From SIG565 sp045594065 (GTDB taxonomy: Bacteria > Bacillota > Clostridia > Oscillospirales > Acutalibacteraceae), in contig JAZNXU010000030.1 of assembly GCA_045594065.1 (NCBI GenBank), positions 46,802 to 110,801 on the forward strand: a stretch of DNA of 64,000 nucleotides, in the 5' to 3' direction. Each line of letters opens with the position of its first letter. Position 1 is the first letter of the stretch. A model generated the notes under the pieces. That model was not told where the DNA came from. It saw only the letters and a program-made list of their open reading frames with translations, and searched no databases. Below are positions 1-8,711 of this stretch, piece after piece. The position numbers and the translations under genes were made by a program.

Positions 1-1
1 T

Positions 2-625
2 ATTGTGAAAAACAAATTCGGTGTGTCGAATGCGGTTTACGGTGGCGGCTCGTATTTTTACATAGACTATCCAAGGTCTAAAACCCGAGTGATTGTGCTG
101 TCGGTGCCGTGTGGCTCTGACCTTACGGCAGAAATGCCCACACCGCTTTGGCGCTACGGGGAAGAGCAGCTTGAATGGCTCGAAGGCGTTGCGCTTGATA
201 CCGATTATGATATTCTGCTGTTATGCCACACGCCGCCTTATGATTATTACATCGGTGATATGGAGGCAACCCTCGGCACCTGGGACGGTGAAAAGGGACG
301 AGTTTCCACCATTGCCGCGCTCTGCGGTTGGACCGATGACAGTGAAAAAATAGCAGAAATAACAAGCTCTCACACCCGCTCGAAAATTCTTGCAATGTTT
401 AGCGGTCACACCCATTTTGATTCTTTGTGGCAGCCGTTTGAAAATAGGGGCGACTTCACAAACCCTCTTGCCTGCACTCAGGTGGTTATGAAAGGACCCG
501 CACACGAGCTCGACGAGCAGAGTGTGGGTATGGCGGTAGATATAGCAGTCTGGACGCCGAGTGAAAATACCTTTAAAATCTTTCGTGTAGGTGATGGAGA
601 AGACCGCGAGATAATTATAAAATAA
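2..625 (+). CDS. Calcineurin-like metallophosphoesterase, 5'-truncated by window edge
   Basis: This is the C-terminal part of a metallophosphoesterase. The reading frame is open to the left edge, so the GTG at base 5 is probably an internal codon and the N-terminal metal-binding motifs are outside the window. About 206 residues remain. Two hallmark segments of the calcineurin-like fold are visible: LLLCHTPPYD (a GNH/CH-type strand end with a metal-ligand His) and FSGHTHFD (the GHxH motif near the C-terminus). The family hydrolyses phosphomonoesters or phosphodiesters with two metal ions; the substrate cannot be told from this piece. It ends 15 bases before the ATG of yifB and may be co-transcribed with it. 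Confidence 0.75.
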   Translation: MVKNKFGVSNAVYGGGSYFYIDYPRSKTRVIVLSVPCGSDLTAEMPTPLWRYGEEQLEWLEGVALDTDYDILLLCHTPPYDYYIGDMEATLGTWDGEKGRVSTIAALCGWTDDSEKIAEITSSHTRSKILAMFSGHTHFDSLWQPFENRGDFTNPLACTQVVMKGPAHELDEQSVGMAVDIAVWTPSENTFKIFRVGDGEDREIIIK

Positions 626-639
626 TTTTGGAGAAAATT

Positions 640-2166
640 ATGTTTGCAAAGTTGAAAAGTATGGGGCTTTTTGGAATGGACGCCTACCTTTTAGAGGTTG
701 AGGCGGATGTTTCATCAGGACTTCCGAGTTTTGATATTGTCGGACTTCCCGATGCGGCGGTTAAAGAATCGCGCGACCGCGTTCGCGCCGCAATAAAGAA
801 CAGTGGCTTTAAATTTCCTGTGGGTAAAATCACCGTGAATTTGGCGCCCGCCGATGTTAAAAAAGAGGGCTCAATTTATGATTTACCCATAATGCTTGCC
901 ATTTTGGCAGCATCAGAGCAGATTAAAATTGACTGTGAAAACAGTATTTACATAGGCGAAATGTCGCTTGATGGCAACCTACGCAAGGTAAACGGTATAC
1001 TCGCAATGGCTATCAAGGCAGCGGGGGATGGTATTACTAATTTCTACATGCCCGTTGAAAACGCTAACGAGGGCGCACATGTTGAGGGAATAAACACCTA
1101 CGGAGTCGGAAACATTAAGGAGCTTTTTGCACACTTTAAGGGCGAAGCACCGATTGTTAAAGCCGAAAAAAGTGAGTTAGTCCGCGAGGCGTTTGATTCT
1201 GCGCTTGATTTTTGTGATGTAAAGGGTCAAACACTCGCTAAAAAGGCACTTGAGGTCGCTGCGGCAGGAGGACACAATATTCTGCTTATCGGTCCACCCG
1301 GCTCGGGGAAAAGTATGCTTGCCAAGCGCTTTCCAACGATTTTACCCGAAATGACCTATGAAGAAATAATTGAAACCACCAAGCTTTATTCTATCGCGGG
1401 ACTTACCGACCCTGATAACCCGATGATAGTTAAGCGTCCGTTTCGCTCACCGCACCATACAACCTCTTCGGTTGCCCTCTCGGGCGGAGGTACGGTGCCA
1501 AAGCCTGGGGAGATTTCTTTATCTCACAACGGCGTACTCTTTTTAGATGAACTGCCTGAGTTCAACCGTGTGTGTTTGGAGGCTCTGCGTCAGCCGCTTG
1601 AGGACGGTAAAATTACTATTTCACGCGTGGCAGGAACGCTAACATATCCAAGCTCTATAACCCTTGTAGCGGCGATGAATCCCTGCCCGTGCGGATTTTT
1701 CGGTCACCCCACAAGGCAGTGCACTTGCTCGCCAAAAATGGTATCTAAATATTTAAACCGCATTTCAGGTCCGATGCTTGACCGACTTGATTTACATATT
1801 GAGGTGCCGCCCGTACAGTATAACGAGCTGCGCGAAACCCGCCCTGCCGAAACCTCAAGCGAGATACGCGCAAGGGTAAACCGTGCGCGGCAGCTGCAAA
1901 ACGAGCGTTACAGCGGCACAGGCGTTACCTGCAACGCAAGGCTTACCCCTGCACTGCTTAAAAAGTACTGTGTATTAACTGAGCCCGCGGCGAAAATGCT
2001 GCAGGCATCGTTCGATAATCTCGGAATGTCAGCGCGTGCCTACGACCGCATTCTAAAGGTTGCTCGCACTGTGGCAGACCTAGCAAACAGTGAAAATATC
2101 GAGATTGAGCATATTGCTGAGGCTATACAATTCCGAAGTCTCGACCGCAAGTATTGGGGAGAATAA
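640..2166 (+). CDS. yifB: YifB/ComM-family Mg-chelatase-like AAA+ ATPase
   Basis: The product is a 508-residue AAA+ ATPase of the YifB/ComM family. The N-terminal ChlI-like/Lon-protease-like domain (about residues 1-165) contains GLPSFDIVGLPDAAVKESR, typical of the family. Walker A GPPGSGKS is near residue 218, Walker B LFLDEL near 300, and a Cys-rich insert (CPCGFFGH, then CTCSP) near 348; the Mg-chelatase C-terminal helical domain follows from about 400. ComM promotes branch migration during natural transformation in Vibrio and Haemophilus; in Clostridia the role is less clear. I place the start at the ATG at 640 because a GGAG lies 6 bases upstream; an in-frame TTG at 628 overlaps that ribosome binding site. 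Length and motifs look intact. Confidence 0.92.
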   Translation: MFAKLKSMGLFGMDAYLLEVEADVSSGLPSFDIVGLPDAAVKESRDRVRAAIKNSGFKFPVGKITVNLAPADVKKEGSIYDLPIMLAILAASEQIKIDCENSIYIGEMSLDGNLRKVNGILAMAIKAAGDGITNFYMPVENANEGAHVEGINTYGVGNIKELFAHFKGEAPIVKAEKSELVREAFDSALDFCDVKGQTLAKKALEVAAAGGHNILLIGPPGSGKSMLAKRFPTILPEMTYEEIIETTKLYSIAGLTDPDNPMIVKRPFRSPHHTTSSVALSGGGTVPKPGEISLSHNGVLFLDELPEFNRVCLEALRQPLEDGKITISRVAGTLTYPSSITLVAAMNPCPCGFFGHPTRQCTCSPKMVSKYLNRISGPMLDRLDLHIEVPPVQYNELRETRPAETSSEIRARVNRARQLQNERYSGTGVTCNARLTPALLKKYCVLTEPAAKMLQASFDNLGMSARAYDRILKVARTVADLANSENIEIEHIAEAIQFRSLDRKYWGE

Positions 2167-2229
2167 AAATTTACACTTCAACACCCCTAAAATATAATTG
2201 GAATATGACATATTGAAAGGAAAAACATT

Positions 2230-4287
2230 ATGGACAAAAAATACGAAGCGTTGTTTACACCGTGGAAAATCGGAAATGTTGAGATTAAAAACCGAATTGT
2301 TATGTGCCCTATGGGCGGCCCCTCGCTGTTCGGCTGGTTTGAGCTGGGCGGCTGCCACTTTGATAAAGAGGCGGCAAAGCTGTTTTTAGAGCGTGCTCAA
2401 AACAATGTCGGTCTTATCATCCCCGGTATTGCGCCCTTGCGCGACACATTTTGGGGCAAGTGGCTCTGGCAAAACCCGAAAATGTTTGAAGAACTAAAAG
2501 AGTTTATGGACGAAATTCATAAAACGGGTGCTAAGCTGTTTGTTCAGCTAACCGCCGGTATGGGTCGCTCTTGGGCGATTACCGAGCTTGTAGCGCCGCT
2601 TCATAAAAATAGGCTTACCCGCGCTATTGTAAAGCCGATTATTGATACTTCACATGAGCTTGCCTGTCCGAGTCCACAGCCCGCTCGTTGGGCGCCCGAT
2701 ATCATCTGCCCCGAAATGACGGTGGAGCAGATTCACGAAATTATTGAGGCATTTGCCAAAACCGCTAAGCTTTGCCGCGATGCAGGCGTAGACGGTGTTG
2801 AGGTGCACGCTGTGCACGAGGGGTATCTGCTTGACCAATTCTCGATTGAGTTTTTCAACAAGCGCACCGATGAATACGGCGGTAGCTTTGAAAACCGTTA
2901 CCGCTTTGCCGCCGAGGTTGTAAAGGCAATAAAGGCAGAGTGCGGTGAAGATTACCCCGTATCGCTTCGCTACTCGGTTGAGTCCAAAATGAAAGGCTTT
3001 TGCGAGGGTGCAATGCCGGGTGAAAGCTACACCGAGGTCGGCAGAAATATGGAGGAATCGGAAAAGGCGGCGAAGTATCTGCAGGATGCAGGCTACGATA
3101 TGCTTAATGCCGATAACGGTACATATGACAGCTGGTATTGGGCGCATCCGCCTATGTATATGCCGCAGAACTGCAACCTAGAGGATGTTTCACACATTAA
3201 GAAATTTGTTGATATTCCCGTGGTTTGCGCCGGTAGAATGGAGCCCGATGTGGGTGCACAGGCTGTTAAGGACGGCAGAATTGATGCAGTCGGCATTGCC
3301 CGCCAGTTCCTTGTAGACCCTGAGTGGATTACCAAAATGATAGACGATAGGCTTGAGGACATTAAACCCTGTATCTGTTGCCACAGCGGCTGCTTTAATT
3401 TCTCTTCTTCTAAGGGTCACGCTAACACTCAGGATTTAACCGATACTATGGGGCTTTCCCGATGCGCGCTTAATCCTAAAACAATGCAATCTAAGAAATA
3501 CTACATCGAGCCAGCCAAAAAGCAAAAGAAGATTGCGGTTATCGGTGGCGGTATCGGCGGTATGGAGGCGGCTATTGTTTGCGCAAAGCGCGGTCACTCG
3601 GTAACACTTTATGAAAAGAGCGATAAATTAGGCGGCGTATTCATTGCCGCAGCGGCGCCCTCTTATAAAGAAAAGGACAGAGCGCTTATCGCTTGGTATA
3701 ACCGCGAAATTAAAAAATATCCTATTGATATTAAATTTAACACCATTATTACCGATGTTAAGGCGCTAGGCGCTGATGAGGTTATTATAGCCACGGGTGC
3801 AACGCCCAAAAAGCTGCCCATTGTGGGTGCTGAACACGCTATAGAGGCGGTTGATTTCTTGCTTGGTGCAGAGGTTGGCGAGAAAGTTGCCGTTATCGGC
3901 GGCGGACTTACAGGCTGTGAAATCGCCTATGAACTCTATCTAAGCGGCAAAAAGCCTACCATTATCGAAATGCAGGATGATCTTGTAACAACCAAGGGTA
4001 TCTGCCTTGCAAACACAAGCTATCTGCGTGATTTCTTTAAAACCAACAAGGTTCCCGTATATCTTGAGAGCAGAACAACTGAGATACGAAGCGACGGTAT
4101 AACCGTTGCCGATAAGGACGGAAACCTTACAGAAATTCCAACCGATAGCGTTATAATGTCGGTTGGCTACAACCCCGCACCTATTGCTAAAAAGAGCGCC
4201 CATGTGCATATTGTGGGTGATGCTAACAAGGTTGGCAACCTGCGCACCGTTATCTGGCAGGCGTGGGAGGTAGCAATGAAGCTGTAG
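2230..4287 (+). CDS. FMN/[4Fe-4S]/FAD flavin oxidoreductase (2,4-dienoyl-CoA reductase / enoate reductase type)
   Basis: The 685-residue protein has the layout of 2,4-dienoyl-CoA reductase, enoate reductase and BaiCD/BaiH enzymes. An N-terminal old-yellow-enzyme TIM barrel (about 1-370; starts LFTPWKIGNVEIKNRIVM, with HAVHEGYLLDQF and YGGSFENRYRF) is followed by a Cys cluster (CICCHSGC, later SRCALNP) that would hold a [4Fe-4S] centre. A pyridine-nucleotide:FAD domain follows, with two GxGxxG sites (VIGGGIGGMEAA and VIGGGLTGCEIAYE). Such enzymes reduce C=C bonds of enoates or dienoyl-CoA with NAD(P)H. AGG-type ribosome binding site GAAAGGAA precedes the ATG. It lies upstream of the aconitase X pair and may share their pathway; the substrate is unknown. 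Confidence 0.85.
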   Translation: MDKKYEALFTPWKIGNVEIKNRIVMCPMGGPSLFGWFELGGCHFDKEAAKLFLERAQNNVGLIIPGIAPLRDTFWGKWLWQNPKMFEELKEFMDEIHKTGAKLFVQLTAGMGRSWAITELVAPLHKNRLTRAIVKPIIDTSHELACPSPQPARWAPDIICPEMTVEQIHEIIEAFAKTAKLCRDAGVDGVEVHAVHEGYLLDQFSIEFFNKRTDEYGGSFENRYRFAAEVVKAIKAECGEDYPVSLRYSVESKMKGFCEGAMPGESYTEVGRNMEESEKAAKYLQDAGYDMLNADNGTYDSWYWAHPPMYMPQNCNLEDVSHIKKFVDIPVVCAGRMEPDVGAQAVKDGRIDAVGIARQFLVDPEWITKMIDDRLEDIKPCICCHSGCFNFSSSKGHANTQDLTDTMGLSRCALNPKTMQSKKYYIEPAKKQKKIAVIGGGIGGMEAAIVCAKRGHSVTLYEKSDKLGGVFIAAAAPSYKEKDRALIAWYNREIKKYPIDIKFNTIITDVKALGADEVIIATGATPKKLPIVGAEHAIEAVDFLLGAEVGEKVAVIGGGLTGCEIAYELYLSGKKPTIIEMQDDLVTTKGICLANTSYLRDFFKTNKVPVYLESRTTEIRSDGITVADKDGNLTEIPTDSVIMSVGYNPAPIAKKSAHVHIVGDANKVGNLRTVIWQAWEVAMKL

Positions 4288-4312
4288 CTTCATTGCAAAG
4301 TGAGAGTTATGG

Positions 4313-4329
4313 TGTCGGCTTCGCCGACA
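4313..4329. repeat. Short perfect stem-loop in the leader of the aconitase X gene
   Basis: A 7-bp perfect stem (TGTCGGC / GCCGACA) with a TTC loop lies between the flavoprotein gene and the aconitase X gene, 12 bases before the GGAG of the latter. No T-run follows, so it is not an intrinsic terminator. It could tune mRNA stability or be one of the micro-hairpins that recur in this genome's spacers. Confidence 0.5.
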
Positions 4330-4353
4330 GATAATAAAAAGGAGAGAAAAATT

Positions 4354-5628
4354 ATGATACTTACACCTGAACAGCAGGCGATACTCGACGGCGAAAAGGG
4401 AGAAGTACTTGCCAAGGTTATGAAAACAATGGTTAAGTACGGTGAAGCGTTCGGCGCTGAAAAGCTAGTGCCTGTTACGAGCAAATACAATCATCTTGTA
4501 ACATCATTTGGTCTTAAAATGATGACTCCTGTATTTGATTTAATGCAGCAGTTAATAGACGCGGACGCATTATCAGGTCAGAAATTCTCGGTTGACCCGC
4601 GCCCACTTGATAAGAATGTACCTGCAAATTTCCTACAGAACTTAATTTTTAATAACTTTATGTATTCAAAGCAGGATTCCTACGAGGAGCAGTTAAAAAA
4701 GCTTGGACTTATAGATGACGATGCTTTTACCTGCACCTGCTATATGGACGAGGTTGGTAACAAGCCGCAAAAGGGCGAGGTGCTTTCTTGGGCAGAATCT
4801 TCGGCTGTTGTTTATGCTAACTCTGTGCTGGGTGCACGCTGCAACCGCAACTCGGGCATTATTGATATTATGGGCTCGGTTGTTGGCTTTGTGCCTTATT
4901 TCGGTTTGCTTACCGATGAGGGAAGACGCGCTAGTTGGGTTATAAAAATTGAAACCACCAAAAAGCCCGAGGCGCAACTACTCGGCTCTGCAATCGGTAT
5001 GAAGGTTATGGAGGAAGTACCTTATGTAATGGGTCTTGATAAGTGGCTTGGTAGCGAGCTTGACGATGCCGCCTGCACCTATTTAAAGGATTTTGGCGCT
5101 GCAACCGCATCTAACGGCGCTGTAGGGCTTTACCATATCGATAATTTAACCCCCGAGGCTAAAGAGCAGGGAACAGCGCTTATAGCCGAAAATGCACAGG
5201 AATATATAATCGACGATGCCGAACTCGAGCGCGTTTATAAAAGTTATCCCGTTATCTGGAAAAATAAAGACGCTAAGACGAAACTTTGCTTTATGGGCTG
5301 CCCGCATATGAGTCTTGAGCAGCTTAAAAGCTGGACAGACAGGGTAGAAGCTGCTCTAAAGCAGGCAGGCAATAAAAAGGTGGTTATCCCCACCGTTTTC
5401 ACCGCTTCTCCTGCTGTGCTTCGTGAGTTTGAGAAAACCGAGTATGCCGCAAGGCTTAAGGCTACGGGTGTTATAACCTCATATATCTGTCCGCTTATGT
5501 ATATGAACAATCCGTTGTCAGCTAAAATGCCCGTAATCACATCGTCGAATAAACTTCGCACCTACACCACCTCGCGTTATTATACCGATGATGAGATTTT
5601 AGAGCAGATTACAAAGGGAGGTAAATAA
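4354..5628 (+). CDS. Aconitase X catalytic (large) subunit, DUF521 family
   Basis: The 424-residue protein matches the aconitase X (AcnX, DUF521) large subunit. Family-like segments are FTCTCYMDEVGNKPQKGE, then SSAVVYANSVLGARCNRNSG, the GFVPYFGLLTDEGR stretch, and GCPHMSLEQLKSW in the C-terminal half; Cys residues in these segments are candidates for the Fe-S ligands. Characterised AcnX enzymes are dehydratases (cis-3-hydroxy-L-proline dehydratase in bacteria, mevalonate 5-phosphate dehydratase in archaea). The start at 4354 is chosen over an in-frame ATG at 4309 because GGAGAG is 10 bases upstream. The small subunit begins one base after the stop, so this is the split form and the two are translated together. 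Citrate synthase follows in its own promoter unit. Confidence 0.85.
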   Translation: MILTPEQQAILDGEKGEVLAKVMKTMVKYGEAFGAEKLVPVTSKYNHLVTSFGLKMMTPVFDLMQQLIDADALSGQKFSVDPRPLDKNVPANFLQNLIFNNFMYSKQDSYEEQLKKLGLIDDDAFTCTCYMDEVGNKPQKGEVLSWAESSAVVYANSVLGARCNRNSGIIDIMGSVVGFVPYFGLLTDEGRRASWVIKIETTKKPEAQLLGSAIGMKVMEEVPYVMGLDKWLGSELDDAACTYLKDFGAATASNGAVGLYHIDNLTPEAKEQGTALIAENAQEYIIDDAELERVYKSYPVIWKNKDAKTKLCFMGCPHMSLEQLKSWTDRVEAALKQAGNKKVVIPTVFTASPAVLREFEKTEYAARLKATGVITSYICPLMYMNNPLSAKMPVITSSNKLRTYTTSRYYTDDEILEQITKGGK

Positions 5629-5629
5629 A

Positions 5630-6073
5630 ATGAAACAGTTTAAAGGTCGCGTTATAGCCGAGGGAACAGTAAAAGCTGAGGCACTCGTTTCCCACGGCGG
5701 ACTTAATACTTTAGCCTCCTTTCAAAAAGCTCTTCAGTTTGGCGATAAAAACGCCACCTGCGGTGACCAGAATAACCCCGATTTGTATAATAAGCAGATG
5801 GCGGGGAAGGCTCTCTGCCTGCCGCAGACCATCGGCTCTACAACGGGTGGCTTAGTCCTTTACTGCGCCTGCGCTATGAAGCGCCAGCCCGCGTGTATGC
5901 TTTTTTCAAAGCCTATCGATTCACTTGCCGCTGCAGGCAGCGTGTTAGCTGATGTATGGCTTGATGATGTGACAATGCCGGTAATCGATTCTTTAGGCGA
6001 CGAGTTTTTAGACTATGTTAAGGACGGAATGATCATAACTGTAGAAGCCGACGGAACCGTGTGTGTAGACTGA
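5630..6073 (+). CDS. Aconitase X small (swivel) subunit, DUF126 family
   Basis: The 147-residue protein is the DUF126 swivel-domain partner of aconitase X. It shows the family's core GKALCLPQTIGSTTGG, in which the GSTTGG loop supplies the conserved Ser/Thr of the active site. The segment FSKPIDSLAAAGSVLADV matches the part that closes on the large subunit. An AAAGGGAGGT ribosome binding site sits inside the end of the large-subunit gene, which ends one base upstream. Together the pair should form one dehydratase/hydratase with the Fe-S site in the large subunit. The exact substrate is not known; the neighbouring citrate synthase suggests a citrate-like or 2-methylcitrate-like acid as one option. 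Confidence 0.85.
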   Translation: MKQFKGRVIAEGTVKAEALVSHGGLNTLASFQKALQFGDKNATCGDQNNPDLYNKQMAGKALCLPQTIGSTTGGLVLYCACAMKRQPACMLFSKPIDSLAAAGSVLADVWLDDVTMPVIDSLGDEFLDYVKDGMIITVEADGTVCVD

Positions 6074-6087
6074 ATACAGTATTAAAA

Positions 6088-6117
6088 GAGGGGGCAAACA
6101 GCCCCCTTATTTTGTTA
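6088..6117 (+). terminator. Intrinsic terminator after aconitase X
   Basis: A GGGGGC / GCCCCC stem with an AAACA loop is followed by TTATTTTGTT. It separates the aconitase X pair from the citrate synthase promoter. Confidence 0.8.
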
Positions 6118-6142
6118 ATTTTATGTAAATTTGAGGCAACAG

Positions 6143-6172
6143 TGTGGAAATTCACAGAATTTGTGGTATAAT
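6143..6172 (+). promoter_or_regulatory. Promoter of citrate synthase with overlapping TGTG/CACA inverted half-sites
   Basis: A TATAAT box at 6167-6172 lies 27 bases before the citrate synthase ATG. The -35 region is poor and is occupied by alternating half-sites: TGTG-N6-CACA at 6143-6156, then CACA-N5-TGTG running into the -10. A weak -35 covered by a symmetric site suggests control by a regulator, either activator or repressor; this is inference. Confidence 0.55.
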
Positions 6173-6198
6173 TACAAAAAAGTGCAAGGAGAAACTAA

Positions 6199-7557
6199 AT
6201 GGCAAATTATTCTGAAATTACTCCGTATATTGAGAAGCTCGCGGCAATGTCGTGCGCAAACAATCAAATATCGGCTGATATGTACCGTGAGCATAATGTG
6301 TTTCGCGGACTTCGTGATGTTAACGGTAAGGGCGTTGTAACCGGTCTTACCGAGATTTCGTATATTAAGGCTAAGGATATAGATAAGGACGGTAATGAAA
6401 TTCCCGCCGAGGGCGAGCTTCGTTATCGCGGCATTAATGTGCGTGAACTGACCGACGGCTTTTGGAGGGATGGTCGCTTCGGCTTTGAGGAAACGGTGTT
6501 TCTGCTATTGTTTTCCCACCTGCCGAATGAGATTGAACTTCAAGAATTCAAAAAGCAACTCTCAGATTACCGTACACTGCCTACTTCCTTTGTGCGAGAT
6601 ATGATATTAAAGGCACCGGGCAAGGATATGATGAATATAATTTCACGCTGTGTGCTAGCACTGTATGCCTATGATGAGAATCCTGATGATATATCGGTTG
6701 CAAATGTTATGCGTCAGTGCTTGCAACTTATAGCTATTTTCCCGCTTTTATCGGTTTACAGCTATAATTCCTATCGTCACTATCACAAGTCAGAGAGCCT
6801 TTTTGTGCATCTGCCGAAGCCGGAATATTCCACCGCTCAGAATATACTGCACCTGCTTCGCGAGGACGGTCAGTTTACCGATATGGAGGCGAAATTACTC
6901 GATTTAGCCTTGGTGCTGCACGCAGAACACGGCGGCGGTAATAACTCGACCTTTACAACCCATGTTGTAACTTCTTCGGGCACCGATACCTATTCTGCCG
7001 TAGCGGCGGCGCTCGGCTCTTTAAAGGGACCCCGTCACGGCGGCGCGAATATAAAGGTTGTAAGAATGTTCGAGGATATGAAAGCAAATATAGACATTAC
7101 GAATAGGGATGAAATAAGGGATTATCTTGTTCGTTTGCTTGATAAAAAGGCGTTTGATAAAGCAGGGCTTATCTACGGTATGGGGCATGCCGTTTATTCG
7201 CTTTCCGACCCGCGTTCGGATATTTTGAAGCAGTATGCCAAAAAACTCGCCCTCGAAAAGGGACTGAGTGATGAGTTTGACCTTTACGAAACGGTTGCCT
7301 CTCTTGCCCCCGAGCTCATAGCTGAAAAGCGCAAGATGTATAAGGGTGTCAGCCCCAATGTAGACTTCTATTCGGGACTTATCTATAGACTTTTAGGTCT
7401 TCCTGCTGAGCTTTTTACGCCCATTTTTGCTATAGCCAGAATTGCGGGCTGGAGCGCTCACCGAATTGAGGAAATTCAGAATGCAGGCAAGATTATTCGA
7501 CCCGCATATGTTGGAGTTAAGGAAACAGGGGAGTATATCCCACTCAAGGACCGTTAA
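6199..7557 (+). CDS. Citrate synthase (citrate/2-methylcitrate synthase family)
   Basis: The 452-residue protein belongs to the Si-type citrate synthase family, which condenses oxaloacetate with acetyl-CoA (or propionyl-CoA for 2-methylcitrate). The catalytic first His is in LHAEHGGGNNSTF, the second in LIYGMGHAVYSLSDPR, and the substrate-loop segment is GSLKGPRHGGANIKV. The C-terminal region ends ARIAGWSAHRIEEI, where the family's conserved arginine is expected. It is longer than the 370-390 residues usual in many Firmicutes, mainly from an N-terminal extension. AAGGAG lies 8 bases upstream of the ATG. It has its own promoter after a terminator; in an anaerobe the likely role is 2-oxoglutarate/glutamate synthesis. 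Confidence 0.88.
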   Translation: MANYSEITPYIEKLAAMSCANNQISADMYREHNVFRGLRDVNGKGVVTGLTEISYIKAKDIDKDGNEIPAEGELRYRGINVRELTDGFWRDGRFGFEETVFLLLFSHLPNEIELQEFKKQLSDYRTLPTSFVRDMILKAPGKDMMNIISRCVLALYAYDENPDDISVANVMRQCLQLIAIFPLLSVYSYNSYRHYHKSESLFVHLPKPEYSTAQNILHLLREDGQFTDMEAKLLDLALVLHAEHGGGNNSTFTTHVVTSSGTDTYSAVAAALGSLKGPRHGGANIKVVRMFEDMKANIDITNRDEIRDYLVRLLDKKAFDKAGLIYGMGHAVYSLSDPRSDILKQYAKKLALEKGLSDEFDLYETVASLAPELIAEKRKMYKGVSPNVDFYSGLIYRLLGLPAELFTPIFAIARIAGWSAHRIEEIQNAGKIIRPAYVGVKETGEYIPLKDR

Positions 7558-7574
7558 AACGGAGATGACACATT

Positions 7575-8363
7575 TTGAAAATTATTGACTTTCACACACA
7601 TATTTACCCTTCTGCCATTGCCGAAAAGGCGACTAAAAGTATTCAGGATTTTTACGGTCTTGATGGCGGCGGTATGGTCGGCACGCCCGAGCAGCTGATA
7701 GAAAGGGGAAAGAGCGTAGGTATAGAAAGATTTGTTGTTTTGCCTGTGGCAATTAAAGCTGACCACACAAGGCACATAAACGAGTTCGTTTTGTCAGAAG
7801 TGGCAAATCACCCTGAATTTATCGGCTTCGGCACCGTTCACGCCAAACAGACGAATATTTTGGAAGAGGGCGAATATATATTAAACAGCGGGCTTAAGGG
7901 AATAAAGATGCACCCCGATACGCAGCTTTTTAACATTGATGACGAGCGCCTGTTTCCGCTTTACGAGGCGGCGGGTGATAAGCTTTTATTTATGTTCCAC
8001 TGCGGTGATAAGCGGTACGATTATTCCCACCCACGAAGACTCCGCCACATTATGGATATGTTCCCGCGTCTGCGTGTTGTGGCGACGCATTTCGGTGGAT
8101 ATTCTATGTTCGATACCGCCGCCGAGTATCTTCGCGATACCGAATGTATGCTTGATATTTCAAGCGCCCTTATGTTTATGGACGATGAAAGTCGGCAAAG
8201 ATACATAAACATTTACGGTGCTGATAGGTTGCTTTACGGTACCGATTTTCCGCTCTGGGACCCCGTAACAGAAGTGAAAAGGTTTATGGAGCTAAAACTT
8301 TGCGATACTGACCGCGAAAAAATCGCCTATAAAAATGCCGAAAGAATTTTAGGACTCAAATAA
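7575..8363 (+). CDS. Amidohydrolase-family TIM-barrel hydrolase (PF04909 type)
   Basis: The 262-residue protein is a metal-dependent amidohydrolase of the PF04909 type. It begins MKIIDFHTHIY, giving the HxH metal motif, then has KMHPDTQ, FHCGD, THFGG with a conserved His, and LYGTDFPLWDP, where the Asp completes the site. Relatives include decarboxylases such as ACMSD and lactonases such as LigI, so the reaction is open. The start is TTG at 7575: the HxH motif must be included and a GGAG lies 10 bases upstream. It follows citrate synthase by 17 bases and should be in its transcript. Confidence 0.8.
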   Translation: MKIIDFHTHIYPSAIAEKATKSIQDFYGLDGGGMVGTPEQLIERGKSVGIERFVVLPVAIKADHTRHINEFVLSEVANHPEFIGFGTVHAKQTNILEEGEYILNSGLKGIKMHPDTQLFNIDDERLFPLYEAAGDKLLFMFHCGDKRYDYSHPRRLRHIMDMFPRLRVVATHFGGYSMFDTAAEYLRDTECMLDISSALMFMDDESRQRYINIYGADRLLYGTDFPLWDPVTEVKRFMELKLCDTDREKIAYKNAERILGLK

Positions 8364-8387
8364 TTTATAAAAATTTTTAAAAAACTA

Positions 8388-8416
8388 TTGACATTTCGAA
8401 AAAATAGGTATAAAAT
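8388..8416 (+). promoter_or_regulatory. Sigma-A promoter of the Leu T-box transcript
   Basis: TTGACA at 8388-8393 and a TATAAAAT-like -10 at 8409-8416, spacing 15-17 bases, precede the first T-box leader. Confidence 0.7.
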
Positions 8417-8419
8417 ATC

Positions 8420-8690
8420 AAAAAATATTAAATGCTGGGAAGATATTAAGTGTAAGCCATAGCACTTATCAGAGAACTGTTGGTTGGTGTGAAACAGTGG
8501 GTGGGGCTTGCGCGGTCTCATATTGGAGCAGAATTTCTGAAGCTTTAGTAAGAAATTTCGGGTAAGCCCGTAACAGCTTAGGAGCTTGTTGGAGCTCTAC
8601 AGAGTGGTCGAATTTTTTCGGCAATACGGGTGGTACCGTGGTCATTTTGCTTGATCATCCCGCAGAGTTTTCTCTGCGGGTTTTTTTAAT
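8420..8690 (+). ncRNA. T-box leader, predicted tRNA-Leu (CUC) specifier
   Basis: This leader has T-box architecture. The AG bulge/GNUG apical region of stem I lies at about 8470-8497. The T-box bulge sequence CGGGTGGTACCGTGG is at 8627-8641, and the competing intrinsic terminator is at 8659-8687. By analogy with the two leaders downstream, the specifier sits just above the basal helix on the 3' side of stem I and is followed by a purine; here that reads CTC A at 8517-8520, a leucine codon. That fits the downstream genes, one with a LeuA leucine-sensing domain. Uncharged tRNA-Leu would stabilise the antiterminator and switch the operon on. The amino-acid assignment is less certain than the T-box call itself. 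Confidence 0.85.
8659..8687 (+). terminator. T-box regulated terminator 1
   Basis: CCCGCAGAG / CTCTGCGGG stem, TTTT loop, followed by seven T. It competes with the antiterminator that contains the GGTACCG element upstream. Confidence 0.9.
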
Positions 8691-8711
8691 ATTTAATTGG
8701 AGAGGTAGAAA

